Source: Bradyrhizobium sp. 139
Lineage (GTDB): Bacteria > Pseudomonadota > Alphaproteobacteria > Rhizobiales > Xanthobacteraceae
DNA length: 64,000 bases
Assembly (NCBI RefSeq): GCF_023074175.1
Contig: NZ_JADPKS010000038.1
Location: 1-64,000 of the forward strand
Direction: 5' to 3'
Within the stretch, counting starts at the first letter, position 1. Each line of letters starts with the position of its first letter. This document shows positions 1 through 9,199 of this stretch, piece by piece. Made by a program: the position numbers and the translations under genes. The notes beneath the pieces are model-generated. The model saw only the letters and a program-made list of their open reading frames with translations. It did no database searches and had not been told where the DNA came from.

Positions 1-250
1 GCTCTGGACCGGATAGAACCGTTACCGTCGTCACGTTTGCTCATTTGTTTGCAAATTAATGAGCAAAGCATCTCACGCTTGAGCACGATCCGGGAAGGCG
101 GCCTTCACCGGGGGCTTACGACGCAAATAATCACGGAGGTTACGAGAAGTCTAATTAGCAGATGTGCGGAAGATGTGAGTTCCGCTAATTAAAAAGTCGC
201 CGGTAGTTTTACTGACATGACACAGACAATCAGATTGTAGGATTCCACGT

Positions 251-298
251 CACTGGACTGCACCCCCGTAAGTGAGACACGGTAATTTCTGTGACAGG
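251..298 (+). repeat. Left terminal inverted repeat of the IS3 element
   Basis: It begins CACTGGACTGCACCC and ends in ...TTTCTGTGACAGG, matching the right end in reverse complement. The match continues three bases outside the expected TG terminus. Confidence 0.85.
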
Positions 299-317
299 AT
301 ATCCCTGGGGATGACCG

Positions 318-640
318 ATGACAGACAAGATGGCGATCCGAACGTTTCCGACGGCCTACAAACTGAAGGCGATCAAGGCGTTCTGCCTGTGGCCCACAAG
401 CGTGGGATATCGCGCAAGCTTCTGCATGACTGGATCAAGGCGTGGAAGGCCGATGGGCCTGCTGGGTTGAATCGCAAACGCGGCCCCAAACCCGGCCCCC
501 GCAAGTTACGTCCGCTGGCTGACGCGGCTGCAAAGGGCAGCAGCGGCGAACTGGCCAAAGGCGCGTGGTAAGATTGCCGAACTTGAACGCAAGATCGGGC
601 AACAGGCGCTCGATATCGATCTTTTTCACAGAGCCGTGCG
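318..640 (+). pseudogene. IS3 orfA (helix-turn-helix) remnant
   Basis: A start at 318 gives MTDKMAIRTFPTAYKLKAIK, a plausible OrfA N-terminus. The downstream helix-turn-helix segment (KRGISRKLLHDWIKAWKADG) lies in another frame, so a shift occurs near 380-392. A second shift near 555-571 is needed to reach the leucine-zipper-like segment KIAELERKIGQQALDIDLF. At least two frameshifts therefore break the gene. In intact IS3 elements this region binds the ends and joins the integrase by programmed frameshifting. Confidence 0.7.
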
Positions 641-703
641 CGCCTTGGACGCAGCGGATCGGCAAGGCTCAATCGCGCGCGTCTCACGGAAGTCATCGAA
701 GCC

Positions 704-1557
704 ATGACTGCATCTGACGCCGGCAAAGTGGAGGTTCAACATCTCTGCAAGCTCGCAGGCGTTTCCCGCGCGAGTTATTATCGCCGCTTCGAGGCCCGCG
801 CCCCGCGCGAAGCCGATGTCGAACTGACGAGCCATATCCAGTTGCTCTGCCTGCGCCACCGGTTCTATGACTACCGCCGGATCACGGCCCTGCTCAGGCG
901 TTCGGGCGTGGTTGTAAATGCCAAGCGGGTTCAGCGGCTGATGCGCGAAGACAACCTCATCGGGATGCGCAGCAAGCCCTTTGCTCCACCTACCTCGGAC
1001 AGCCGCCACGGCTTTCTCGTTGTGCCCGATCTGTTGCGTGGCCTGGTGCCTTCGGGACCGGACCAGATCTGGGTGGCGGATATCACTTACATTCGTCTGC
1101 GCGAGACCTTCGCCTATCTCGCGTCATTCTCGACGGCGTCTCGCGCAAGGTGGTGGGCTGGGCGTTGGCTCCCCATCTCGATGCCTCGCTTGCCGTGGAA
1201 GGGCTGGATCAGGCGCTTGCCGATCGCAAGCCCAAGCCCACCAGTCTCATTCATCATTCCGATCGTGGCGTGCAATATGCTTCGACCGAATATCGCCAGC
1301 GCCTCGCCGGCCATGTTATCACCGTCAGCATGAGCAGGCCCGGCAATCCTTACGACAATGCCAAAGTCGAGAGTTTCATGAAGACACTCAAAACCGAGGA
1401 GGTCGATGGCCGAAGCTTCAAGGGCATCGAAGATGCAAGACGCTCCATCGCGGTCTTCATCGAAATCGTCTATAACGCCGAGCGCCTCCACTCCGCCCTC
1501 AGTTACCGCCCGCCACTCGAATTCGAAACCAACTTCGCGCTAGCCCATAACTCCTAA
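704..1557 (+). pseudogene. IS3 orfB (DDE transposase), frameshifted
   Basis: The first half encodes the HTH_21-type region and the start of the integrase core (PDQIWVADITYIRLRETFAY, with the first catalytic Asp). At about 1120 one base appears to be missing. The frame resumes as VILDGVSRKVVGWAL and continues through HHSDRGVQY (second Asp) and NPYDNAKVESFMKTLKTE (catalytic Glu) to the stop at 1557. All three acidic residues survive across the two frames, so the loss looks recent. Confidence 0.85.
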
Positions 1558-1575
1558 ACCCAACATGCAAAACGC

Positions 1576-1622
1576 CCTGTCACAGAAATTACCGTGTCTC
1601 ACTTATGGGGTGCAGTCCAGTG
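1576..1622 (-). repeat. Right terminal inverted repeat of the IS3 element
   Basis: Reverse complement of the left end, reading CCTGTCACAGAAATTACCG onward to ...GTGCAGTCCAGTG. The pair delimits the element. Confidence 0.85.
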
Positions 1623-2179
1623 CACTCAATGGCTTCAAAGTTGCAGACACGATCACCTAAAAGGCGAGTTCGAGCTGGCGATCGTTCGATTAGAGGAGAA
1701 TTGTGCCGCTCATCGCAAATGCCACCGCCACCGCGACGGACTGATCGCCTCGTCGGTCATGGGGACGCTCCTGTTTTGAGCGAAGGTTGCGTTCCTCTCG
1801 TCCCACTGCAGAAAGCTATCGTGCAGGTCGTTTAGTCCGGAGACCCCAACGAGAGATAGGGCTTTTTTCGAACACTACGCGGCTGACCGGATTTAAATCC
1901 GGTCTTTCGGAGAGCCTATCTTCGTCGTACGATGCATCCTCTCGAAAGCTCTTGTGCGGCCAAACATCCGGTTCGCGGAGATGAAGAGCTGAACAGCAGG
2001 CGGCCTGATGCTCCATCGCACGCGCCGTCTCTTAGTTCGTCAGCAGACTACGGTAATAATCCGATCTGAGCGCATTGCCGTATCGACCGGTTGGTAAACG
2101 GGAACGTAGCGATCTCTGATTTTAGGAGATCAAAAGTCAGTCATTTGGACGATGCAATTGCCTGGTCCAGGCGTCGACA
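1623..2179. other. Intergenic region with a perfect 20-bp palindrome
   Basis: I see no convincing gene here. The notable item is a perfect palindrome, GACCGGATTTAAATCCGGTC, at 1885-1904, about 275 bases upstream of the sensor kinase. It could be an operator or a small hairpin. No T-run follows, so it is not an obvious terminator. Confidence 0.6.
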
Positions 2180-4297
2180 ATGTCCCATCCACGATCAGTA
2201 GCTCCCGAGATAGATTTTTACCGCGGCGTTAGCTACGTCGGCGGTCTGGTCGCAATTGGAGCGATCTATTTCGCCTCGGCAAAGGGAGGCCTTGCTCTCG
2301 CTTCTATTCATCCCAGCGCAACGCCAATTTGGCCACCGACAGGTGTCGCGCTGGCGGCGGTGCTGTTGCGGGGATATTGGATTTGGCCCGCAATTTTTAC
2401 GGCGGCGATGATCGCCAATGCGACGACGGCGGGGTCGGTTGCCAGCGCAATAGCGATTGCAACCGGGAACTCTCTCGAAGCGCTTGCTGGCGCATATCTC
2501 ATCAATCGATGGTCGAGCGGATGCAGCACGTTTGCAAGGCCGAATTCCGTCGCAAAGTTTGCTCTGATTTGCGTCGTGATTGCGGCGCCGATCAGCGCCA
2601 GCATTGGACTGACCAGCCTGTCAATCTTCGGGTACATCGAACCCAGGAATTTCGCGGACGCGTGGGTCACCTGGTGGCTGGGAGATGTGACCGGCGCACT
2701 GGTCATTGCTCCCGTTATCGTGCTTTGGGCATCGGACCACCATCATGTTTTCAACCGCCATGAATTTTTGGAGACGGTCGGCGTCCTCGCGACAGCGGCG
2801 GCAGTGGGACTCATTGCTTTCAGCCCCCTGATCGAGCAAACGCCAGGCCGAGATCCACTGGGTTTTCTTGCGATCTTGCCAATGTTATGGGCGGCGCTGC
2901 GCCGCGGTCCACGCGATACCGCAACGGTTGCGCTCGTGCTTGCGGGCATTACGATTTGGGGGACGCTCACGGGCGGCGGCCCCTTCACGACCACGAATCC
3001 CAACGCTTCATTCCTGCCAGTGTTGATGTTCTTGATCAGTATTACCGTCCCAAGCTTGCTACTGAGCGCCGATGTGGCGGTACGTAAGAAAGCGGAGGAA
3101 AGCCTGCGCCGCGCGCAGATCGAACTCGAACGCAAGGTTGCAGAGCGCACGCAAGAACTGGAACTCGCCAACGCAGCAAAATCACGCTTTTTTGCCATGG
3201 CAAGCCATGATCTGCGGCAGCCATTACATGCACTGGGCCTGTTCGTTGCACAGTTGCGGATGCCCCTAAAAACGAGAGAAAGGACAAAGACTGTCGAGCG
3301 GATCGACGCAACGCGCAAAGAAATGGATGAAATGTTCAATTCGCTCCTGGATATTTCCAGACTCGATGCTGGGACGCTTATCCCCAAAATTACCGAATTC
3401 CCGATCGTGCGCCTGTTGCAAAAAGTCGAGACGACGTTTCGTCAGGCGACGCGAGAAAAAGGCCTACGGCTACGCGTTAGGCCAAGTAATGCCTGGGTGC
3501 GGAGCGACGCCATGCTGCTCGAGCGCATTCTAATCAATCTGGTATCGAATGCCGTACGCTATACGTTGCAGGGAGGGATCCTGGTCGGATGTCGCCGGCG
3601 CGGTGACATGCTGCGTATCGAAGTATGGGATAGCGGTCCCGGCATTCCAGAGGATCAAAAGCAGAATATCTTCGGCGAGTTTTTTCAAGTTTCTGCCCCA
3701 GTCCGGAACCGGACCGGCGGCCTGGGGCTTGGCCTGTTCATTGTCGAAAGGCTTCGCCTACTTCTCAACCATCAAATCGACTTGGCTTCGACTGTGGGTC
3801 GAGGCTCTCGATTCGCGATCCTGATTCCGACGGTCGATGAATGCGTCACGTCCACTCCGCCCGTTGACTCACCTCACCCCGGAGCCTTTGCGGTCGAAGG
3901 CAAGGTAATTCTTGTTATTGCCGATGCTGCAATCGTGCAGGAGGGAACGGGCGGATTGCTCGACAAATGGGGATGCTCCGTCCTTGCCGCCGGATCCGAC
4001 GAAGCTGCACTTGTCCGACTTGCTAAGCGCGAACAACGCCCCGATCTAATAATCTCGGACTATCATCTCGCGAGCGGAAAGACCGGGATCCGAGCAATTG
4101 AACAAATTAATGCGGCGTTTGGCTCCTCAATTCCAGCTATTCTCATCAGCGGCGATACGGCAGCTGAACCATTGCGGGATGCGAGGGATAAAGGATACAT
4201 TTTGCTGCACAAGCCTGTCGACCCAATGCGGCTCCGCGCTGTCATGCACGAGCTCTTTAGGGATCATGAGGGTAGAGATACCGGGAGGGCGTTATGA
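2180..4297 (+). CDS. MASE1 hybrid sensor histidine kinase
   Basis: A 705-residue membrane kinase. Residues about 15-295 form a MASE1-type sensor with eight or so hydrophobic segments (motifs ATPIWPPTGVALA and TWWLGDVTGALVIAP). A short coiled region leads to a HisKA domain with the phospho-acceptor His near residue 343 (MASHDLRQPLHAL), a HATPase domain (N-box NLVSNAVRYT, G-box GLGLGLFIVERL) and a C-terminal receiver (about 575-695). The receiver keeps the phospho-Asp (LIISDYHLA) but its acidic pocket reads VIADAA instead of the usual V-V-D-D, so metal binding may be weakened. The gene converges on the NarL-type regulator at 4292-4948 and overlaps its end by six bases. That regulator is a natural but unproven partner. 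Confidence 0.93.
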   Translation: MSHPRSVAPEIDFYRGVSYVGGLVAIGAIYFASAKGGLALASIHPSATPIWPPTGVALAAVLLRGYWIWPAIFTAAMIANATTAGSVASAIAIATGNSLEALAGAYLINRWSSGCSTFARPNSVAKFALICVVIAAPISASIGLTSLSIFGYIEPRNFADAWVTWWLGDVTGALVIAPVIVLWASDHHHVFNRHEFLETVGVLATAAAVGLIAFSPLIEQTPGRDPLGFLAILPMLWAALRRGPRDTATVALVLAGITIWGTLTGGGPFTTTNPNASFLPVLMFLISITVPSLLLSADVAVRKKAEESLRRAQIELERKVAERTQELELANAAKSRFFAMASHDLRQPLHALGLFVAQLRMPLKTRERTKTVERIDATRKEMDEMFNSLLDISRLDAGTLIPKITEFPIVRLLQKVETTFRQATREKGLRLRVRPSNAWVRSDAMLLERILINLVSNAVRYTLQGGILVGCRRRGDMLRIEVWDSGPGIPEDQKQNIFGEFFQVSAPVRNRTGGLGLGLFIVERLRLLLNHQIDLASTVGRGSRFAILIPTVDECVTSTPPVDSPHPGAFAVEGKVILVIADAAIVQEGTGGLLDKWGCSVLAAGSDEAALVRLAKREQRPDLIISDYHLASGKTGIRAIEQINAAFGSSIPAILISGDTAAEPLRDARDKGYILLHKPVDPMRLRAVMHELFRDHEGRDTGRAL

Positions 4298-4948
4298 TTC
4301 AGGCGGTAATTCCCACCCCATTTTTCCTACCTTTATTACCGCCTCGGTGCGCGTCGTTACGCTGAGCGCCTTGAGAACGACCGTGATGTGATTCTTCACT
4401 GTCGGCACTGCCATGTTGAGCGTCTTGGCAATGACCTTGTTGCTTTTTCCCTTCATCAGGAGCGCAAGTACGTCAATCTGCCGATCGGTCAACCCGAGAT
4501 CCTTGAGAGAATCGCGCGCCACTGGCTCATTCGCAAGCCGCGGACACGCTGTTTCCTCCAGAATCTCCGAGGGAATGTAAACTCCGCCTGAGAACACCAA
4601 CTTAATAGCGTTGATCATAACTTCACGTTCCGTGGTTTTCGGGATGAAACCCAAAGCACCAAGTTTGAAAGCGCGCCTGACTGTCTCTTGATCGTCCGAT
4701 GACGAAAGAATGACGACAGCAATCGTCGCATAGCGGTCACGCAGTTCGCCAAGGACAGAGAAACCATCTCGATCAGGCAAATTGATATCAAGCAAGATGA
4801 GACTGATGTCGGGATGTTCCTCGACGATGCGCATTGCCTGACGGCTGTTCGAAGCTTCGAATATGACTGCTTCTCGGTTCAGTTGTTTCAGGACAGCGTG
4901 CAACGCTCCGCGAATCAATGTGTGATCGTCAACAACAAGCACCTTCAT
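4292..4948 (-). CDS. NarL/FixJ-family response regulator (REC + LuxR HTH)
   Basis: I start the gene at the ATG at 4948 because it gives MKVLVVDD and is preceded by GGAGAGCTCTTT, a good ribosome binding site. The longer frame to 5053 has no such support. Residues 1-120 are a receiver with acidic pair Asp7-Asp8, phospho-acceptor Asp54 (LILLDINLPD) and the conserved Lys (GFIPKTT). Residues about 150-215 are a LuxR-type DNA-binding domain (LTDRQIDVLALLMKGKSNK, VPTVKNHITVVLKAL). It is expected to be activated by phosphorylation, probably by the convergent MASE1 kinase, and to act as a transcription factor. Confidence 0.93.
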   Translation of the reverse strand: MKVLVVDDHTLIRGALHAVLKQLNREAVIFEASNSRQAMRIVEEHPDISLILLDINLPDRDGFSVLGELRDRYATIAVVILSSSDDQETVRRAFKLGALGFIPKTTEREVMINAIKLVFSGGVYIPSEILEETACPRLANEPVARDSLKDLGLTDRQIDVLALLMKGKSNKVIAKTLNMAVPTVKNHITVVLKALSVTTRTEAVIKVGKMGWELPPES

Positions 4949-5446
4949 AAAGAGCTCTCCGTCATCCCGGAGATTCAATAAAAAGTCATACACCCACCTT
5001 CGGGTCTTGGCGACGAAGAAGCGGACGGAGGACTGGTTCCCGAAGCTGTCCATCCCCTATCGCTGGTCCACCAGCGGTTTGCCGTCAGGCACTCAAAAGT
5101 CGGAGCTGGACGTTGTTTTGTGCGATAGTTACAATCGCCACACAATTGATGCCGAGACCTGTACGGTACCTTAGTCATAGGACCTAGGAACCTCTCTATG
5201 TGGACCTCCGGCCGATTTACATGCTGTGGCGATTGAACAATGATGTCGACGGACGGCCTCTCCGCCGGCAGATTCTACGCCGCCATATGATCGTTGTCGC
5301 ATTAGCCGGCGCAGCCGGGTCGGTGTGAAGCAGCTCTAGACTGCGGCGTTGTCACGGTCCCCAGTGTGGCCGAGCTTGCTGTCAAATTGGGTCCCTCTTG
5401 ATCGTTCCTCTTGAAGCGTGCGCACACGCGGAACGCGGGCAACCAG
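4949..5446. other. Intergenic region between divergent regulator and OpgC-like genes
   Basis: About 500 bases with no recognisable gene. It must hold the promoters of both flanking genes, but I cannot place them with confidence. Confidence 0.5.
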
Positions 5447-6856
5447 ATGCATGATCGAACCGCAACTCTGAAGCCATCAGTAGGCGCACTGCCGGAGCTG
5501 AAGGGCTACGGCCGCGATCTGCGCATTGATGCCTGCCGCGGCATCGCGCTCTGGTGCATCTTTCTTGATCATGTCCCCAACAACATTGGAAGTTGGCTGA
5601 CGCTGCGGAACTACGGCTTCAGCGACGCGGCGGAAGTGTTCATGTTCGTCTCGGGTATAACCTGCGCACTGGCCTACGGAAAGATACGGCGCAGCGAGGG
5701 CTGGACCAGCGTGATCCGCCGGACGCTGCGGCGAAGCTGGGACATTTATGTCGCATTTCTGCTTCTCACGCTCGCCTGCGCCATCGTGGTTCACCTCGCA
5801 GGCGGGGACCGTCTTGCTGACGAGAGCAATACGCGCATTCTGTTGGACCAGCCGGGCGCGTCGCTCGCGCACGCGGCGATCCTGCAATACCGTCCGGTCA
5901 ATACCGACGTGTTGCCGATCTTCGTGCTTCTCCATCTCTTGTTCGCGCCATTGCTGTGGTTGCTGCTGCGATTGCCGAACGTCACGCTTGGCGCCTCGCT
6001 GGCGCTTTATGCACTGGTGCATCTGTTCGGCTGGACTATTCCGGCGTGGCCGAACGGCCACTGGGCCTTCAATCCGCTGGCTTGGCAGCTGCTGGTGGTA
6101 CTTGGCGCATGGTTGATGATCGAGGGCGAGAGAGTGCGACTCTGGGTGACATCACGCATGGTGCTTGTGCCTGCCGTTCTCTATCTGGTGTTCAGCCTCA
6201 TCATCGCATTGAGCTTAAGGATCGAGTCGCTGGAAGCGCTGGTCCCGCAAGGTCTGCTGAAGCTATTTTACCCGATGGACAAATCGAATCTCGATCCATT
6301 GCGCCTATTGCATTTTCTGGCTCTTGCGGTTTTGACGGTATGGTTCGTCCCTCCCAATCGGCGAGGACTGACGACTGCGGTGATGCGCGGCGCCATTCTC
6401 TGTGGCAAGCACTCGTTACCAATCTACTGCCTCGGCGTTCTGCTTACGCTCGCTAGCCTCCTGGCTCTGCTCGACATCTCGGAAGGGCTGGCGATGCAGA
6501 TCACGCTCAGCGTTGGTGGCGTCCTGATGATGATCATGGCGGCGACGCTGTTGAACTTGATCAAGATCAAACCCAGGCAGCAGCCGACCGTTGCATCGCC
6601 TATGGGTGTGCGGGCCCAGCAGGAAGCCCGGGGCGCCGTTGCCTGGTGCCTCGGACTGCGCGAGTTCGGACGGGCCGGCCGCCAGAATCCCGTCATCGAT
6701 TGCCGGTTCGCGGAGGGGCAATCCCACCTGCTGCCCGGCCTGGCGGACGAATTCGTCCGACTCAAGGCGGATGCCGTCGCGGTGTCGCCGAAGCCGGCAG
6801 CTATGGCGGCCAAGAATGCAACCGCGACGGTTCCATCGTCGGAATACTGCTTTTGA
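5447..6856 (+). CDS. opgC: OpgC-like multi-pass membrane acyltransferase
   Basis: The family's best-known member attaches succinyl groups to osmoregulated periplasmic glucans. The N-terminus shows the typical acyltransferase start (DLRIDACRGIALWCIFLDH) followed by FMFVSGITCALAYG and about ten hydrophobic helices up to residue 385. I prefer the ATG at 5447 over a TTG at 5411. The last 85 or so residues are hydrophilic, unlike the family as I know it, and end abruptly. This could reflect a frameshift that replaced the native C-terminus. The exact substrate is inferred. Confidence 0.82.
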   Translation: MHDRTATLKPSVGALPELKGYGRDLRIDACRGIALWCIFLDHVPNNIGSWLTLRNYGFSDAAEVFMFVSGITCALAYGKIRRSEGWTSVIRRTLRRSWDIYVAFLLLTLACAIVVHLAGGDRLADESNTRILLDQPGASLAHAAILQYRPVNTDVLPIFVLLHLLFAPLLWLLLRLPNVTLGASLALYALVHLFGWTIPAWPNGHWAFNPLAWQLLVVLGAWLMIEGERVRLWVTSRMVLVPAVLYLVFSLIIALSLRIESLEALVPQGLLKLFYPMDKSNLDPLRLLHFLALAVLTVWFVPPNRRGLTTAVMRGAILCGKHSLPIYCLGVLLTLASLLALLDISEGLAMQITLSVGGVLMMIMAATLLNLIKIKPRQQPTVASPMGVRAQQEARGAVAWCLGLREFGRAGRQNPVIDCRFAEGQSHLLPGLADEFVRLKADAVAVSPKPAAMAAKNATATVPSSEYCF

Positions 6857-7202
6857 CATGTCGGCCCCGAAATTTCTGCACCAGTTTCGCACCAGAAACA
6901 GCCGGAACGAAACGCAATAAAGGCGATCGAATGTCGACGAAAATGCAGAAAAATCAACGAAGCCGACTTATCCTTCCGCTCACAACCGTCTGCTTGTAGA
7001 TTCGAACTCAAAGAAGAAAACCTATTGAGTTGTCCAAGGTAGCCGCGTCATATACGGCACCTACTTGGCGGTGCACTGAGCCGCACGCGCCGAGCGCTCC
7101 CTTTACGCTAGGCAAGCCAAATTCCGCCGACGACGGAAATAGATCTCACAGGCCGGAAAATCTCAAGCTAGATAGAATAGCGATCGCTTGAGACCTGGAC
7201 CA
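6857..7202. other. Intergenic region, nothing recognised
   Basis: No gene, hairpin or repeat that I can support. It contains the promoter of the PrtN-like gene. Confidence 0.45.
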
Positions 7203-7463
7203 ATGAACACTTCATTCCTTTTCATAGCGCAGTACGGAGGTAAGGCGATCATCCCGATTGAAGACGTGTGTCGGGATTACTTCTCACACCTCAATCCAAC
7301 CAAGCTGGTGCAGAAGATCAGCGCAGGTGAAATAGCGATCCCTCTGGTGCGAATGGAAGCAAGCCAGAAATGCGCTAAAGGCATCCACCTTCTGGATCTA
7401 GCCAAATACCTTAATGCGAGAGTCGAGGCCGCCAGAAAAGAAATGGCAGCTTTGACGACCTAG
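7203..7463 (+). CDS. PrtN-like (pyocin activator family) regulator
   Basis: An 86-residue protein starting MNTSFLFIAQYGGKAIIPIE. The pattern AQYxGKAIIPxxDVCRDYF, then GEIAIPLVRMEASQK and KGIHLLDLAKYL, is that of the PrtN family, small DNA-binding proteins named after the Pseudomonas pyocin activator. In alphaproteobacteria these occur in prophage and phage-remnant settings. I chose the ATG at 7203 because it matches the family start. A strong terminator follows directly, so the gene is monocistronic. No pyocin or tail genes lie nearby, so its target is unknown. Confidence 0.8.
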   Translation: MNTSFLFIAQYGGKAIIPIEDVCRDYFSHLNPTKLVQKISAGEIAIPLVRMEASQKCAKGIHLLDLAKYLNARVEAARKEMAALTT

Positions 7464-7486
7464 GCGGCGAACCGCCTTTCTTTTTT
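7462..7486 (+). terminator. Rho-independent terminator of the PrtN-like gene
   Basis: Stem AGGCGG / CCGCCT with loop CGAA, followed by TTCTTTTTT. It begins at the stop codon of the gene. Confidence 0.85.
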
Positions 7487-8052
7487 GGCATCCGCAGGCG
7501 CGTTGCTTGAAACTCGCTGCGCGCCTTCGTCCACGCGCAGGCTAAAGCTCCGAGCAGAATGATCGCTGCAGAACGCTGCAAGCGGCGACGCAGGCGGATA
7601 TCACGCGCTGGCGCGCGCAGCTACGCCGCGCTACGCTATAGCCGCGGGACGGGGCACGACAGCGCTTGCTTGTCGAGCTCCGAACCAGCGGCAGTACTAC
7701 AACGAGCTCGTGCAGTACCGCGCTAGTTTCCGACCCTCTCTATCAATCCCGTTTGCCGCAGCCGCAAAGTAACCTGCTGCTTCGGCCAAGCCTAGGATCG
7801 AGAAAGTGCCATCGTAGCTCTGGCGGCGATAGAGCTAGGAAGCGTACGGCGGCAATCCCGAGGTTGCGTTTGCGCTATCAGAACCGCAGGTTTGCGAAAG
7901 CTTCGACCCGTATTGGGCTCAAGAATGAGCGCTGCCCTCCGAAGCCAAAGGTCACACGTTCGAATCGTGCGCCAGGGAAAACGAAGACTTACTGGATATT
8001 TCGTCCCGGGCGTATCCGTTGGGTAAGCGCTGGGTAAGCAGGAGATTGCCTC
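7487..8052. other. Intergenic region containing a decayed tRNA
   Basis: Apart from the tRNA-Arg remnant at 7905-7973, I recognise no gene. This is the left border of the mosaic region. Confidence 0.5.
7905..7973 (+). repeat. Decayed tRNA-Arg(CCG), candidate left attachment site
   Basis: Positions 7933-7969 match 33553-33589 at 36 of 37 bases. The shared block covers the anticodon loop CTCCGAA (anticodon CCG) and the T-arm ACACG-TTCGAAT-CGTGT of a tRNA-Arg. Upstream, GACCCGTA...GGGCTCAAGAATGAGCGCT resembles a degraded acceptor and D-arm. Seven bases of the 3' acceptor are missing compared with the right copy. As a duplicated tRNA 3' end in direct orientation it fits an integrase attachment scar. 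Confidence 0.65.
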
Positions 8053-8331
8053 GTGATGCTTCGAAGCATGTTGCTCGTTGTTATGACCGCCTCTCTCGTC
8101 GGCACGCAAGCGCTCGCCTGGGACGGCACCAACACAACCAGCGGTTCGAGCATCGAGATCGAGCGAGGTCAACTCGTTCGATCCGGCCGGACCATAGAGG
8201 TGTACGACAGCGAGCGCGGCTACAAGGAATACGATGTGGACAGCATCCGCAGATACGGCCGATCTGTCGAGATCGAGGCAACGGATACTGAGACTGGTAA
8301 AAGCACCACGCTAGAGATGGATGGTGACTGA
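8053..8331 (+). CDS. Small secreted protein, DUF5334-like
   Basis: The 92-residue product has an N-terminal signal peptide (MLRSMLLVVMTASLVGTQ, likely cut after ALA) and a short mature domain with alternating beta-type pattern: VEIERGQLVR, IEVYDSERGY, DVDSIRRYG, VEIEATD. I recall this pattern as DUF5334, a periplasmic or secreted family of unknown function. A GTG start at 8053 fits the upstream AGGAG; an ATG follows at 8056. It stands alone between the tRNA remnant and a methyltransferase gene on the other strand. Confidence 0.75.
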   Translation: MMLRSMLLVVMTASLVGTQALAWDGTNTTSGSSIEIERGQLVRSGRTIEVYDSERGYKEYDVDSIRRYGRSVEIEATDTETGKSTTLEMDGD

Positions 8332-8389
8332 GTAAAAACTCGTGCGACTCGTCACCTAGGGCGAGAACATATCACCCCGGTGTCGCAGG

Positions 8390-9106
8390 CTACACGCGCG
8401 CAAACCTGAATTGCTGAGTGCCGCGCTCGGTAGGATCAGGGTTTCGCTCAGTGATGCGAAATCCCTCATGAGCCTGGATGAATGCTTGCTCGGAGATCCA
8501 ATTTCGCTCGTACCTGACGAGCTTCTCCTTGGGAGTCAGCGACGACCCTGGGCCGTTGTCGCTTAGGTACGATGTCTGGACCTCTCGCCTGTTCGCCTCG
8601 CTCGTCGGAACTCGGTACCAAGCCAACTTTGCTGGCCGAACCGAGCACAGCGTTCTGACGGTTTCCAATGCGTCCGGGACGTACTGGATGGCACCATTCG
8701 AGTGGACCAGATCGACACTCCCGAGCCAGTCGGCGGCTTGCTCGATGCGCTCGAAAAACATCAGCCTATCGGTGCCAAGCTCCTTGGCGCGCTGCACCAT
8801 TGCTGGCGTCTCAACCACCGCCCATCGAATGTCCGGGGATTGCTGGCGCGCCATCTTGTAGTGTAGGCCTGCACCCCCGCCGAAATCCAGAACCGTGTTT
8901 ATGTCCGCGACCAACGGCCAGTCGCCGCCCGGGTTGTAGCTGATTGTCTTGAGGAAAATCGTCTCAACCAGGTCCGGGTTCTCGTACCCCTGAATAACCT
9001 CCTGCGGCGGCAACAGCTTACGCTTCACTCTCTGGACAAAGGTCAACACGGGCGGACTCGGCACACCTTTTGATACGTGCCGAGCGTCTACCACAATCAC
9101 AAACAT
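8390..9106 (-). CDS. Putative SAM-dependent methyltransferase (TIGR04325-like)
   Basis: A class I methyltransferase of about 238 residues with the SAM-binding glycine loop VLDFGGGAGLHYK, followed by the acidic strand region (RWAVVETPAMV) and DLVHSNGAIQYVPD. The overall pattern resembles the family called 'putative methyltransferase, TIGR04325', often found near surface-polysaccharide genes. The ATG at 9106 gives a natural start (MFVIVVDARH); the upstream extension to 9190 lacks support. The target molecule is unknown. It lies downstream of the serine recombinase on the same strand. Confidence 0.7.
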   Translation of the reverse strand: MFVIVVDARHVSKGVPSPPVLTFVQRVKRKLLPPQEVIQGYENPDLVETIFLKTISYNPGGDWPLVADINTVLDFGGGAGLHYKMARQQSPDIRWAVVETPAMVQRAKELGTDRLMFFERIEQAADWLGSVDLVHSNGAIQYVPDALETVRTLCSVRPAKLAWYRVPTSEANRREVQTSYLSDNGPGSSLTPKEKLVRYERNWISEQAFIQAHEGFRITERNPDPTERGTQQFRFARV

Positions 9107-9199
9107 TTGGAAACAATAGCAACCCCGCATCCACCGCGGTGGCCGGGACAAGTCTTGCTTGTCGCGCTCCCGCCCCTCCAAAAGACGCAATGCGGTCAG

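Larger units (their letters stand above)
251..1622 (+). mobile_element. Decayed IS3-family insertion sequence
   Basis: The element is bounded by near-identical inverted ends: the sequence from 251 reading inward matches the reverse complement of the sequence ending at 1622 over about 48 bases, with one indel-like difference around 266-268. It holds an orfA-like helix-turn-helix gene followed by an orfB-like DDE integrase, as expected for IS3. Both genes carry frameshifts, so the copy should be unable to transpose by itself. IS3 ends are normally TG...CA, which would place the true ends at 254 and 1619. No clear target-site duplication is visible there. Confidence 0.85.

Noticed and set aside
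5477..6061. A 194-residue minus-strand frame inside the OpgC-like gene
   Set aside because: Gln/Arg-rich antisense shadow of a membrane protein gene.
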